A DNA stretch of 64,000 bases from an uncultured Pelagibacteraceae bacterium (GTDB taxonomy: Bacteria > Pseudomonadota > Alphaproteobacteria > Pelagibacterales > Pelagibacteraceae): assembly GCA_902557155.1 (NCBI GenBank), contig CACDYR010000004.1:17213-81212 (forward strand). Direction: 5' to 3'. Shown piece by piece: positions 8,867-17,900 of this stretch. The position numbers were made by a program, and so were the translations under genes. The notes under the pieces were generated by a model. That model ran no database searches, was not told the DNA's origin, and was given only the letters and a program-made list of their open reading frames with translations. Numbering within the stretch: the stretch's first letter is position 1; the number at the start of each line of letters is the position of its first letter.

Positions 8867-10233
8867 GAAAAAACCTAAATGTAATTGCAGCTTACAGTAT
8901 CATGATGGTGCTCATTCTGATGGTTGGGATATTTCAGTCTTGGAACATAGCATTATCAATATTTAATCTTTGTTTGATTTCTGCAGTTATGACAATGGGT
9001 GCAAATATTCAATGGGGATATGCTGGCTTAATTAATTTTGGAATTATGGGTTACACAGCTTTAGGTGGTTTAGCTGCAGTATTGATATCTGTCGATCCTG
9101 TTCAAGAAGCATGGAGGGCAGGAGGTTTCGACATTTTAATGTCATTATGGCTCATAGTAGTAATGGTATTAGTTATAAGGTTTATTTTAAAAAGATTTGA
9201 AAAATCAAAAATCAGAACATACAGCATAGCTGCAATAATAATTTCAGGTATTTTGCTTATTAGATTTTCTGCAGAGCCAGGCATAGAAGCAATTGAAGCA
9301 GTAGATCCAGCTAAAACTGGTTTCTTAGGAGGATTTGGATTACCAATTATATTTTCTTGGATAGTTGGAGCTCTTTTTGCGGGGGGTTTAGCTTTTATAG
9401 TTGGAAAAGTTGCGCTTGGTCTTAGAGCAGATTATTTAGCAATTGCCACTCTACTTATTTCTGAAATTGTTATTGCAATTATTAAACATGAAGATTGGCT
9501 CACAAGAGGGGTCAAAAATGTTATTGGATTAAAAAGACCTGCACCTTATGAAGTAGATCTGCAAACTACTGATTGGTTTATTAAATTAGTTGAAAAGTTT
9601 AATGCAGGAAAATTAAGTGTAATTGAGAATTTAGCTGATAGACAAGCTGCTTTAAACCAACTTGTTATTGAAGGTTCATCAGTATTTGTAAAACTGTGTT
9701 ATTCAGGATTATTTTTAGTAGTAGTAATTATTCTTTTAATTTTAACTCAAAAGGCTCTTTATTCTCCATGGGGAAGAATGATGAGGGCAATTAGAGATAA
9801 TGAGGAAGCTGCAAATGCAATGGGTAAAAATGTTGTTAAGCAACATTTATTAATTTTTATTTTAGGTTCAGCTATAGTTGGAGTTGCTGGTGCAATGCTG
9901 GTTACACAAGATGGTCTATTTACTCCAGGAAGTTATAGACCCATGAGATATACGTTCTTAATTTGGGTGATGGTAATTGTTGGAGGAAGTGGAAATAATT
10001 TTGGGGCAATTTTAGGAGGATTTGTTGTTTGGTTCTTATGGATTGAAGCTGCACCAATATCATTATTCTTAATAAACTTTTTCACTGCGGGAATTCCTGA
10101 AACAAATGCACTTAAAGCTCATTTAATTGAAAGTGTTCCTTATTTCAGATTTTTACTGATGGGATTAGGATTGTTGTTTATTATGAGGTATCGACCTAAA
10201 GGTATACTTCCAGAAAAAATAGAAATAAAGTAA
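8863..10233 (+). CDS. Second Liv-type ABC transporter permease (LivM family), enlarged
   Basis: Inner-membrane permease of 456 residues; LivM proteins are more often 320-420. Additional hydrophobic and linker segments lie at residues 100-150 and 215-265. The signature LGLRADYLAIATLLISEI is near residue 185 and the coupling helix AIRDNEEAANAMGKN near residue 308. It starts with GTG overlapping the previous stop. The extra length resembles the urea/amide-type Liv permeases more than the leucine ones, but this does not identify a substrate. Confidence 0.92.
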   Translation: MRKNLNVIAAYSIMMVLILMVGIFQSWNIALSIFNLCLISAVMTMGANIQWGYAGLINFGIMGYTALGGLAAVLISVDPVQEAWRAGGFDILMSLWLIVVMVLVIRFILKRFEKSKIRTYSIAAIIISGILLIRFSAEPGIEAIEAVDPAKTGFLGGFGLPIIFSWIVGALFAGGLAFIVGKVALGLRADYLAIATLLISEIVIAIIKHEDWLTRGVKNVIGLKRPAPYEVDLQTTDWFIKLVEKFNAGKLSVIENLADRQAALNQLVIEGSSVFVKLCYSGLFLVVVIILLILTQKALYSPWGRMMRAIRDNEEAANAMGKNVVKQHLLIFILGSAIVGVAGAMLVTQDGLFTPGSYRPMRYTFLIWVMVIVGGSGNNFGAILGGFVVWFLWIEAAPISLFLINFFTAGIPETNALKAHLIESVPYFRFLLMGLGLLFIMRYRPKGILPEKIEIK

Positions 10234-10238
10234 ACATA

Positions 10239-10310
10239 ATGAAATATATTATATTAGGTGCTGCTGCTGCTTGGGCTTTGTATATGGCTGACAAGTATTT
10301 ATTCTTTTAA
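10239..10310 (+). CDS. Micro-ORF, single-helix peptide (23 aa)
   Basis: An ATG at 10239 opens a 23-residue frame starting MKYIILGAAAAWALYMADKY and ending in TAA at 10308-10310. It holds one short hydrophobic segment and a charged end. Its stop overlaps the ATG of the MFS gene in the arrangement TAATG, and it begins five bases after the permease stop. The tight fit on both sides suggests a translated, coupled small membrane peptide. Shine-Dalgarno match is weak. It is too short for composition tests, so this call depends on context. Confidence 0.5.
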   Translation: MKYIILGAAAAWALYMADKYLFF

Positions 10311-11479
10311 TGAATAAAAATCTTTCGTTACTCATTTTAAGCCAAATCTTTGCTTTTACAGCTGCTCCAGTCACCGTTTTTTTAAGTGGTATAATTGGTT
10401 CGAAATTTAGTCCAATAAAATCTTTAGCAACTCTTCCAATGGCTTTGTCAGTTGTTGGAATTGCGTTATTTGCTTTTTTTGCTGCAAAGTTAATGAGTAT
10501 AATTGGACGAAAATTAGGATTTATTTATGCATCAATAGGTACATGCTTTGCATCTCTTCTAACTGCATATTCTATAATTATAGAAAGCTTTGTCTTATAT
10601 AATTTAGGATGTTTTTTAATTGGTGGAGGAATAGCTTTTAGCCATCAATATCGTTTTGCAGCAGTGGAGGTTGTGGATAAGGATTATGCACCAAAAGCAA
10701 TTTCTATCATTTTGTTAGCAGGAATAGGTTCGGCGTTTATTGGTCCAAACATTGCAAACATTACGAAAGGATTTATTTTAGATCATATGTATGCAGGTTC
10801 TTATCTTGCACTTGCCATTTTATCTATCTCATCAACAATATTTTTAATTTTTTATCAGGAACCAAAAACGATATCTAGTAATCAATATAAAACTGGAAGA
10901 AGTTTTTTTGAGCTTATTTCTCAACCTAGATTTCTACAGGCGCTCGTAGCTTCAGCTTTTGCCTATGCTGTAATGACTTTTTTAATGACAGCAACTCCTA
11001 TAAGTATGCATCTGATGGAGAAAATAAGTCTAAGCAAGACTGGATTTGTTATTCAGCTTCATATAGCAGCCATGTTTTTACCTTCACTAGTTACAGGAAA
11101 TTTAATTAAAAGGTATGGTCATAGTAAAATAATGCACATGGGAGTTTTATTGTTTTTAGTCACAATTATTACCAGTTTATTTGAACAGAATTATATTAAC
11201 TATATGGTTGCACTTATTTTTCTGGGGCTAGGGTGGAATTTTTTATTCATTTCAGGAACAAGCTTACTTGTTTTGTGTTACAGAGAAGAGGAAAAATTTA
11301 GAGCTCAAGGGTATAATGATTTAATTGTTTATTCTATACAAGCATTAGCCAGTTTGTCTGCTGGAGTATTTCTTAGCTTAACTAGCTGGAAAACTATGAA
11401 TTTAATATGTTTGATTTTTCTAATTATCATAGCTCTTTCTACGATAAGAGCTGATTTAAAAAAAAACCCCAGTAATTAA
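10310..11479 (+). CDS. Major facilitator superfamily transporter
   Basis: A 389-residue inner-membrane carrier with about twelve hydrophobic segments. The MFS loop 2-3 motif is visible as AAKLMSIIGRKLGFIYAS near residues 57-75 (G-R-K core), with a second copy NLIKRYGHSKIMHMG after helix 8. It is coupled to the 23-residue micro-ORF by TAATG. The stop codon lies in the loop of the terminator hairpin at 11462-11494. Substrate and direction are not predictable from sequence. Confidence 0.85.
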   Translation: MNKNLSLLILSQIFAFTAAPVTVFLSGIIGSKFSPIKSLATLPMALSVVGIALFAFFAAKLMSIIGRKLGFIYASIGTCFASLLTAYSIIIESFVLYNLGCFLIGGGIAFSHQYRFAAVEVVDKDYAPKAISIILLAGIGSAFIGPNIANITKGFILDHMYAGSYLALAILSISSTIFLIFYQEPKTISSNQYKTGRSFFELISQPRFLQALVASAFAYAVMTFLMTATPISMHLMEKISLSKTGFVIQLHIAAMFLPSLVTGNLIKRYGHSKIMHMGVLLFLVTIITSLFEQNYINYMVALIFLGLGWNFLFISGTSLLVLCYREEEKFRAQGYNDLIVYSIQALASLSAGVFLSLTSWKTMNLICLIFLIIIALSTIRADLKKNPSN

Positions 11480-11494
11480 ATTACTGGGGTTTTT
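11462..11494. terminator. Bidirectional intrinsic terminator between convergent genes
   Basis: The inverted repeat CCCCAGTAA / TTACTGGGG (11467-11475 with 11481-11489) is flanked by an A-run on the left and a T-run on the right, so it works on both strands. It serves the MFS gene (whose stop codon lies in the loop) and the convergent binding-protein gene. Confidence 0.88.
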
Positions 11495-11510
11495 CGAATT
11501 AAGATAAAAA

Positions 11511-12701
11511 TTATCTTTGTTTTTTAGTTTTGAATTTTCCGCCTTTAATTTCTTGTTCTAAGAAAGAACCTTCAGCTTCACCAACTTCAGTAAAAGTTAC
11601 TCCAGTAGCACCTTCGTAATTAATCTTTTTACCTTTTGCTAGTAAGTCTAAACCTTTCTTAAGTTCACCTGGATAAATTTTAGTTCCAGGAGCATTAGCA
11701 ACATCCATTACATTTTTTGCAATTGATGCTCTGTCAGCAGAGTTACCTGCTTGCATTGCAAGAACTATTAAAGCAGCTGCATCGTAAGATTCACCTGTGT
11801 AAGGACCAGAAGCTTCTACACCTCCAGCTTTTGCAACTTCAGCAAATATACCCGCACCTTTACCAGTAGAACCTGGTAATGATCCAAATGATTTACTTAA
11901 ATCTTTTCCGAATGCATCAACTAAAGATTGACCAATCATACCATCTGATAAAATAAATCTATCAAACGCACCAGAGTCTAAAGAAGCTTGAATAATTCCT
12001 TTTCCTCCTTGGTCAAGATAACCAATAACTGCTACAGCATCACCACCAGCAGAAGCAAGAGTTGCTACTTCAGATGAGTAATCTGCTTTTCCATCTTCGT
12101 GAGCAGTTACAGTTGTAACTTTAATACCATGAGCTTCAACTGCTGCTTTGTAAACATCAGCTAAACCTTTACCATAGTCATTGTTAGTATAAGTGATTGC
12201 AACACTTTTTACTTTTCTGTCTTTAGTTATATCAGCTAAAATTTGACCACCTCTAGCATCTGATGGAGCAGTTCTAAAGAAATACCCTTTGTCATCTAGA
12301 GTTGTTAATCCTGGAGAAGTAGCTGAAGGTGAAATCATTACTACACCATTTGGTACAGCAACGTTAGTTGCAATAGCACCAGTTACACCTGAACAGTCTG
12401 CTCCCATAATTGCAGCTACACCACCTGAAATTAACCCTTCAGCTGCAGCTGTTGCTGCTGCTGAGTCAACACAAGTTGAGTCTGCTCTTACTGGCTCAAT
12501 TTTTTTTCCACCTAATAGTGAACCTGAATCAGAAGCTTCTTTAAATGCAAGCTCTGCAGATGCAGCCATAGCTGGAGTTAGAGATTCAATAGGACCAGTG
12601 AATCCTAAGATGATCCCCATCTTAATCGAATGTCCGTCTGCCATTACATTTGAACCAAAACTTGATACAAACATAAATACAGCGATAAATAGTTTTCTCA
12701 T
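11511..12701 (-). CDS. Liv-type periplasmic amino acid-binding protein
   Basis: Periplasmic binding protein of the Leu/Ile/Val-binding (Peripla_BP_6) family, about 396 residues. I place the start at 12701 rather than eight codons upstream: a strong GAGGAAG ribosome-binding site lies five bases before this ATG, and the product then begins MRKLFIAVFMFVSSFGSNVMADG, a signal peptide with cleavage after VMA. The mature part starts with IKMGIILGFTGPI, typical of LivJ. It is convergent with the second Liv cluster and very likely its binding protein. Ligand unknown. Confidence 0.93.
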   Translation of the reverse strand: MRKLFIAVFMFVSSFGSNVMADGHSIKMGIILGFTGPIESLTPAMAASAELAFKEASDSGSLLGGKKIEPVRADSTCVDSAAATAAAEGLISGGVAAIMGADCSGVTGAIATNVAVPNGVVMISPSATSPGLTTLDDKGYFFRTAPSDARGGQILADITKDRKVKSVAITYTNNDYGKGLADVYKAAVEAHGIKVTTVTAHEDGKADYSSEVATLASAGGDAVAVIGYLDQGGKGIIQASLDSGAFDRFILSDGMIGQSLVDAFGKDLSKSFGSLPGSTGKGAGIFAEVAKAGGVEASGPYTGESYDAAALIVLAMQAGNSADRASIAKNVMDVANAPGTKIYPGELKKGLDLLAKGKKINYEGATGVTFTEVGEAEGSFLEQEIKGGKFKTKKQR

Positions 12702-12808
12702 TATCTTCCTCTTTATTGTTAACAATTTATAAAATCCAATTTAAGTATGAATACAATCAATATTCAATGACAAAATTATCCTATTTTAGATGGGTAAATT
12801 GGTACAGA

Positions 12809-14290
12809 TTATCTTATTGAGAAGGGGTCTAGCGAGGGTTCGTCTGATGTGTAGAACCAAGTTGTTTTTACTCTTGTGTAGTCTTTAATAGACTCAATTC
12901 CTGCTTCTTTTCCGTATCCACTATCCTTGATACCTCCAAAAGGAGCCGAAGGAGAAATTAATCTATAAGTATTTACAAATGTTATACCTGCCCGGATAGC
13001 ATTAGATACCCTCATTCCTCTAGCGAGATCACTAGTATAAACACCTGAAGAAAGACCATATTGATTGTCGTTCATTAATTCTATTACCTCTTTTTCAGTA
13101 TCAAATTTCATCACTGATAATACAGGACCGAAAAGTTCATTCTCAGCAGCTGGTAAATTATGATTTTCACACTCAATAATTGTTGGAGGAAAATAATAAC
13201 CTTCATTTGAAAAAGGATGTCTTTTACCACCACATTTAATTTTTCCACCTTGTTCAATAGTTAATTTAATATTTTTTTCTATTACTTCTAATTGTTTGAA
13301 GTTACTTAGTGGACCCATTTCAGTATCAGAGTCCATAGGAGCACCTATTTTAATTTTTTCTGCTCTTGATGCTAACTTATCTAAAAATTCGTTATAAATT
13401 CCTTTTTGTAAGTATAACCTTGAACCTGCTATACAACTTTGACCACTTGCTCCAAATATTCCAGCAGTTATTCCATTAATTGCATTTTCTTGTTTAGCAT
13501 CATCAAAAACAGCTACAGGACTTTTTCCACCTAACTCTAAACTTACCTCGGATAAATTTTCTGCAGAGTTTCTAATTATATGTCTTGCAGTTTCAGGACC
13601 TCCTGTAAAAGCTACTTTCTCAATTAAGTTATGAGTAGTTAGAGCTTTACCACATGGATCTCCAAAACCAGAAACTACATTTACAACACCTTTTGGTATT
13701 CCAGTTTCTTCAACTAACTTTGCAAACTCAAACATAGTTGCTGGTGCTAATTCAGAACATTTAATTACAACAGTATTACCCATAGCTAAAGCAGGAGCAA
13801 CTTTTGTTGCAGTTAAAAACATTTGAGAATTCCATGGAATGATGGCTGCAATAACACCTATTGGAATTCTTGTTGTGATCGCTTGAATATTTGGTTTATC
13901 TATTGGAAGAACTGTTCCTTCAACTTTATCAGCCAAACCTGCATAGTAATCATAATATTCTGCAATGTATTTTGCTTGTTGATAAGTTTCTCTGTACAGT
14001 TTTCCTGTATCAATGGTTTCAATTTTTCCTAATAATTCAGAATTTTTTCTTAGCTTATTTCCAATGGCTCTTAAATATTTTGCTCTATCTCTTGCAAGCA
14101 TCTTTGGCCATTCACCTTCAAAAGCTTTTTGTGCAGCTTTTACAGCTCTATCCACATCATTTGCGCTAGCTTCAGGTACTACAGCCCAAGGCTTATTATT
14201 TTCTGGATTTAAAGTTTCAAAAGTTTTTTTTGTATCAGAATCTACCCACTGACCGTCTATAAACATTTGATATTTTTTTAATTCAGGCAT
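12809..14290 (-). CDS. NAD(P)-dependent aldehyde dehydrogenase
   Basis: Cytoplasmic ALDH-superfamily enzyme of 493 residues, full length. The catalytic Cys is C286 (SGQSC) and the general base Glu is E252 (LELGG). The cofactor loop FTGGPETARHI near residue 228 and IPWNSQ at 151-156 fit the family, with S in place of the W of the more common PWNW. It overlaps the hydrolase gene upstream by eight bases and is last in a four-gene minus-strand operon, where it would oxidise an aldehyde product. Substrate unknown. Confidence 0.93.
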   Translation of the reverse strand: MPELKKYQMFIDGQWVDSDTKKTFETLNPENNKPWAVVPEASANDVDRAVKAAQKAFEGEWPKMLARDRAKYLRAIGNKLRKNSELLGKIETIDTGKLYRETYQQAKYIAEYYDYYAGLADKVEGTVLPIDKPNIQAITTRIPIGVIAAIIPWNSQMFLTATKVAPALAMGNTVVIKCSELAPATMFEFAKLVEETGIPKGVVNVVSGFGDPCGKALTTHNLIEKVAFTGGPETARHIIRNSAENLSEVSLELGGKSPVAVFDDAKQENAINGITAGIFGASGQSCIAGSRLYLQKGIYNEFLDKLASRAEKIKIGAPMDSDTEMGPLSNFKQLEVIEKNIKLTIEQGGKIKCGGKRHPFSNEGYYFPPTIIECENHNLPAAENELFGPVLSVMKFDTEKEVIELMNDNQYGLSSGVYTSDLARGMRVSNAIRAGITFVNTYRLISPSAPFGGIKDSGYGKEAGIESIKDYTRVKTTWFYTSDEPSLDPFSIR

Positions 14291-15068
14291 TATTTATATG
14301 TTTTATTATTGCATTATTTACTTCGTCTGCATATTCAATAGTGCATAGATGTTTTCCATTTTTGATTTCAACATATGTTGAATTTCGCATATCTTTGTTT
14401 AAATTTTTCGACATATCAGGTGTAGATCCTGGATCATCTGATCCAGTTATTATTAAAGTATTTGTTTTTATATTTTTTATATTTTCAACATTGTCCTTAT
14501 AGTTTGCAAACACCTCATAAGATTTAATAAAATTTTCTTGATCAATTCCTTTCTTGTTAAGAGTTTTCATAAACTCATCATATAACTTAGGATTTTGCTC
14601 AAGATATTTATCTGAAAACCATCTCTTCATTGCCATTTGAGATATTGGCATATTTTTTTTTGCCAAATTTACTCTATCAATTACATTTTGTCTTTCTTCA
14701 GGTGTCCTTTGATATGTAGTGGAAATTAGAGTTAAAGAATTTAAATAATTTTCATATTTTGAAGCAAATTCAATTGCAATCAAAGATCCGATAGAAAAGC
14801 CAATTAAATTAAATTTCTCTATCTTTAGGTTGTTTACTAAATTTGATAATTGATCAGTAAAATTTTCCATTGATAAATTTGGCTTTTTAAAAGGTGTTTT
14901 TCCATGTCCTAACAGATCGTAAGTTATAAATGAATTGTTCTTAAAAAATTCAATTTGTGGTTTCCACATTTGTTGATTTAAACCAACACCATGAATAAAA
15001 ATTATTGGTAAAGAATTTTTGTTATTAAAATAATAATGATTTTGATCGTTATCAAAATTGTAAGACAT
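14283..15068 (-). CDS. Alpha/beta hydrolase
   Basis: A 261-residue alpha/beta-hydrolase fold enzyme. The oxyanion region is FIHGVGLNQQMW near residue 24, the nucleophile elbow is GFSIGS near residue 95 (Ser of GxSxG), the acid is in GSDDPGSTP, and the catalytic His is in KNGKHLCTIE near residue 240. I prefer the ATG at 15068 to the TTG one codon upstream. It resembles ring-opening lactone, enol-ester and RutD-type hydrolases in general shape. It overlaps the dehydrogenase by eight bases and follows the AA_synth gene by three. It probably hydrolyses the monooxygenase product, by inference from operon order. Confidence 0.85.
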   Translation of the reverse strand: MSYNFDNDQNHYYFNNKNSLPIIFIHGVGLNQQMWKPQIEFFKNNSFITYDLLGHGKTPFKKPNLSMENFTDQLSNLVNNLKIEKFNLIGFSIGSLIAIEFASKYENYLNSLTLISTTYQRTPEERQNVIDRVNLAKKNMPISQMAMKRWFSDKYLEQNPKLYDEFMKTLNKKGIDQENFIKSYEVFANYKDNVENIKNIKTNTLIITGSDDPGSTPDMSKNLNKDMRNSTYVEIKNGKHLCTIEYADEVNNAIIKHINNA

Positions 15069-15071
15069 CAA

Positions 15072-15656
15072 TTAGTTATCGATGCCCATCTCTTTCATAT
15101 CCTGATATCTATCACCCGTTCTTGCATGAGCTCGTCCAGTTGGAGCACCTCCAATGGCAACAACTATTTCATCTTCATTAGGTGCATCATGAATTGTAAA
15201 TTCATGCGTTAGATAAAAAGGTCTTAATCCAGCATCAGTTTTGTGCATCATTGGAATTGAAATTTTTGCACCCGCGGGACCTCTAGTGTTAGTAAAACTT
15301 AAATAAGAGGTTCCACCAACAGCATCTCTAAATTTATTTCCAAATCTTAAAGTATGAATAAATGCAGATGCGTGTTCTATCTCACCATTTAATCCAACCA
15401 TAGCAGCTTTTCCATAAGCTAAAATTTTTTCACCTGATCCAATTTCTTTTGTTAACTCTGGCACTAAAAGATCTCCTAATTGAGGTGCAAGATCTAGTAT
15501 TTCTTGTTTTAAATCTTCTACAAAACCTTTTCCAGCCCAAGGGTTTTCTATAACAGCTGCAACCGAGACTAATAGAACAGGTTCTTTTGCTTTTTTTCCA
15601 CCTTCAATAAAAGTTTTATCTACAAATTTTGCAAATTTTCTAAGTTTTAAATCCAT
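15072..15656 (-). CDS. AA_synth-family protein (PF06684-like)
   Basis: A 194-residue protein I recognise as the family named 'amino acid synthesis' (PF06684), whose biochemical role is poorly defined despite the name. Hallmarks are ASAFIHTLRFGNKFRDAV near residue 95, GPAGAKISIPMMHK near 125, and the end block VAIGGAPTGRAHARTGDR. No signal peptide or membrane segment. Members often lie beside luciferase-like monooxygenases and hydrolases, as here: three bases separate it from each neighbour. A catalytic step in the same catabolic pathway is likely but unproven. Confidence 0.8.
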   Translation of the reverse strand: MDLKLRKFAKFVDKTFIEGGKKAKEPVLLVSVAAVIENPWAGKGFVEDLKQEILDLAPQLGDLLVPELTKEIGSGEKILAYGKAAMVGLNGEIEHASAFIHTLRFGNKFRDAVGGTSYLSFTNTRGPAGAKISIPMMHKTDAGLRPFYLTHEFTIHDAPNEDEIVVAIGGAPTGRAHARTGDRYQDMKEMGIDN

Positions 15657-15659
15657 CTA

Positions 15660-16826
15660 CTAGCTAGCTCTTTGTATGTTTGTATCTATTGGTTTTATAT
15701 TTGGAATAACTTCTTCTGTAAATAACTTGATACTTCTCATACAGTCTTCATGTTTGATACCTGGAAAGTTAGACCAGACTTGTAAATTTTGAAGATTTAA
15801 TTCTTGTTGAAGTTCTTTTATTTTTTCTATTACAAACTCAGGTGTTCCAAATAAAAGATTTCTTTTATGAAGAAATTCATAATTTAATAAATCTAGCTTA
15901 TTTTTTGTCTCTGGTAATTTTTCATCTGGATCCATATGATTTCCCAATCCTCTCCAATGGCAAACCCATCTCATATAATTAACTATATGTTCTCCAGCCA
16001 TTTTTTCAGCCTCTTCCATAGTTTCTGCAACAAACATATCTCTAACCAAACTAATACCTTCACCCAGTGGCACATCTCTATTTTCAGCTTTAGATTTTGC
16101 CTCTTTATAAATTTCAAATCTTTTTTTCAAAGCTTTTACAGTTGGTATCCACATAATCGTATTAAGACCATTTTCTGCTGCCCACTGAATTGATCTTTCT
16201 CCATCAACTACTTGAGAAATCGGTGGGAAAGGTTTTTGATATGGTTTTGGCAATACAGATATTTGCTTTAACTCATTTGTTTTTAAATCTACAACATTTT
16301 CTTTTGGAGGACTCATATCGTGTTGCCAAATAAAATTAGGAGATGGATAAGTATAGAATTCACCTTGGTGAGAAAAGAAGTCTTTAGACCATGCTTTTTT
16401 CATTATGTCTAATGTTTCAGAAAATAGTCTAAAATTTTTTGCTTGGTCTTTTAAGTCAGCCTCTTTATTCATATTAATAGCTTCTCTTCCATAAACTCCT
16501 CTTCCAATACCAACTTCAACTCTTCCTTTTGACATTTGGTCAAGGGTTGCAATATCTTCTGCAAGTCTTATGGGATTGTGAAATGTAATTACGTTACAAG
16601 CTTGTCCTAAACGAATATTTTTAGTTCTTGCAGCAGCATCGGTACACATCATTAGTGGATTAGTGCAAGACTCCATTCCCTCATGATTAAAATGATGTTC
16701 GGTATACCAAATAGAATTCCAATTATTTTGATCACAATATTCAGTGATCTCTCTAGCTTCATCTAAAAGTTGGGTATAAGGTTTTTTATCCCAATTAGTA
16801 GTGTTACAAAAATATCCAAAGTTCAT
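15660..16826 (-). CDS. Luciferase-like (LLM class) flavin-dependent monooxygenase
   Basis: TIM-barrel flavin-dependent oxidoreductase of the bacterial luciferase family, about 388 residues. The start at 16826 is chosen over an ATG 42 bases upstream because AAAGGAGG lies just before it and the product then begins MNFGYFCNTTNW, the family's first strand. Other hallmarks are WYTEHHF near residue 45, the RLGQACNVITFHNPIRLAED block, and GRGVYGREA. It needs reduced flavin from a separate reductase that is not in this operon. It is first in a four-gene operon and probably performs the initial oxygenation; the substrate is unknown. Confidence 0.9.
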   Translation of the reverse strand: MNFGYFCNTTNWDKKPYTQLLDEAREITEYCDQNNWNSIWYTEHHFNHEGMESCTNPLMMCTDAAARTKNIRLGQACNVITFHNPIRLAEDIATLDQMSKGRVEVGIGRGVYGREAINMNKEADLKDQAKNFRLFSETLDIMKKAWSKDFFSHQGEFYTYPSPNFIWQHDMSPPKENVVDLKTNELKQISVLPKPYQKPFPPISQVVDGERSIQWAAENGLNTIMWIPTVKALKKRFEIYKEAKSKAENRDVPLGEGISLVRDMFVAETMEEAEKMAGEHIVNYMRWVCHWRGLGNHMDPDEKLPETKNKLDLLNYEFLHKRNLLFGTPEFVIEKIKELQQELNLQNLQVWSNFPGIKHEDCMRSIKLFTEEVIPNIKPIDTNIQRAS

Positions 16827-16931
16827 AAAGCCTCCTTTAAAAATTAATTTAAAGACGACCGATCCCACTTTCGCAAATTTTTGAATTTAACGACGAGTTA
16901 TGTATCGCTTTATATTTAAACTTTATAATTA

Positions 16932-17900
16932 CTAACGTTGATATTCAATAAATTTCTTTAAAGATTTGTTGAGAAATTTCTCATAAATTTCACCATTATT
17001 TTTAGATTTAACTTCATTTAAAAATGATTGGTTCATTTTGAAATCATAGGAAGGTTCAAAGAAAAAAGGAACAGAGAGCCTCTTACTTTTATTCCACAAA
17101 ACCCTATGATTAGTTGCTTTAAATTTACCTTTACTTAAAAATTCTAAAGCTCTTCCAGTATTTACCACTAAAGCCTTTTTATTAAATGGTACATCATACC
17201 ACTTTTTGTTTTTTCTATTTTGTACTTGTAATCCACCTTTTCTATCTTGATAGAGAACTGTAAATATTCCACTATCAACATGAGTTTCACATCCAAGCGC
17301 AACCCCGTCTTGTTTTGATATTTCTACTGGTTTCGTTTGATTTGGATAATAATTAAATCTTAATGTACTTAAAGTTTTTAATCTTGAAAAAGCTGCAGTA
17401 GAAATCTCAGGATTTTTTTTATTAAGTTTTATTACACTTTTAAATAAAGTTTCACTCAATCTATAAATATTATCGAAATATTTGTTTAAAACATTTATTG
17501 AGTTTTTATTAAAACACAGACCTAGATTAAGAAATTCTATGTATTGATTTTTGAGATTTGAAGAATATTTTTTAGTTACTTTTAAATCACCTATATCAAG
17601 ACCTTCTTTTCCATTAACATCATTAGGAAAATATCCTCTGTATAAATTTTTATTTTTTTTATTCCATTTTTTAGGCGCTAATCTTCTTTTTTTGCTGTCT
17701 GGTAAATTAAAAAATTTATTCCCAACTTCACATGTTTTTTTAATTTCTCTTAGATTAATTCCATGACCGGTAATTTGAAAAAAACCTACATTGACACAAG
17801 CTTTTTCAATTTCTTTAATTGTTTTAAATGCCTTTTGAGTTTCAAAGTTATTTTTAATTAGTGAAGATATATTGATTGTAGGTATATAGCTTTTACTCAT
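16932..17900 (-). CDS. Isopenicillin N synthase-family Fe(II)/2-oxoglutarate oxygenase
   Basis: Cytoplasmic non-haem iron oxygenase of 322 residues with a DIOX_N-type N-terminal domain (VGFFQITGHGI, residues 38-49) and a 2OG-FeII_Oxy domain. Iron ligands are H207 and D209 (ETHVDSG) and H265 (TNHRV); the 2-oxoglutarate binding pair is R274 and S276 (RLSVP). All catalytic residues are present. It overlaps the EamA carrier by four bases, so the carrier may move its substrate or product. The substrate cannot be told from sequence; family members act on very diverse small molecules. Confidence 0.88.
   Translation of the reverse strand: MSKSYIPTINISSLIKNNFETQKAFKTIKEIEKACVNVGFFQITGHGINLREIKKTCEVGNKFFNLPDSKKRRLAPKKWNKKNKNLYRGYFPNDVNGKEGLDIGDLKVTKKYSSNLKNQYIEFLNLGLCFNKNSINVLNKYFDNIYRLSETLFKSVIKLNKKNPEISTAAFSRLKTLSTLRFNYYPNQTKPVEISKQDGVALGCETHVDSGIFTVLYQDRKGGLQVQNRKNKKWYDVPFNKKALVVNTGRALEFLSKGKFKATNHRVLWNKSKRLSVPFFFEPSYDFKMNQSFLNEVKSKNNGEIYEKFLNKSLKKFIEYQR

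Noticed and set aside
12289..12732. A 147-codon plus-strand reading frame opposite the Liv-type binding-protein gene
   Set aside because: It lies antisense to a well-supported gene with signal peptide and ribosome-binding site; its odd Pro/Ala/Ser/Glu-rich product is what the complementary strand of that gene would give.
13823..14252. Three overlapping plus-strand frames opposite the aldehyde dehydrogenase gene
   Set aside because: Shadow frames of the dehydrogenase; mutually overlapping and lacking start signals.
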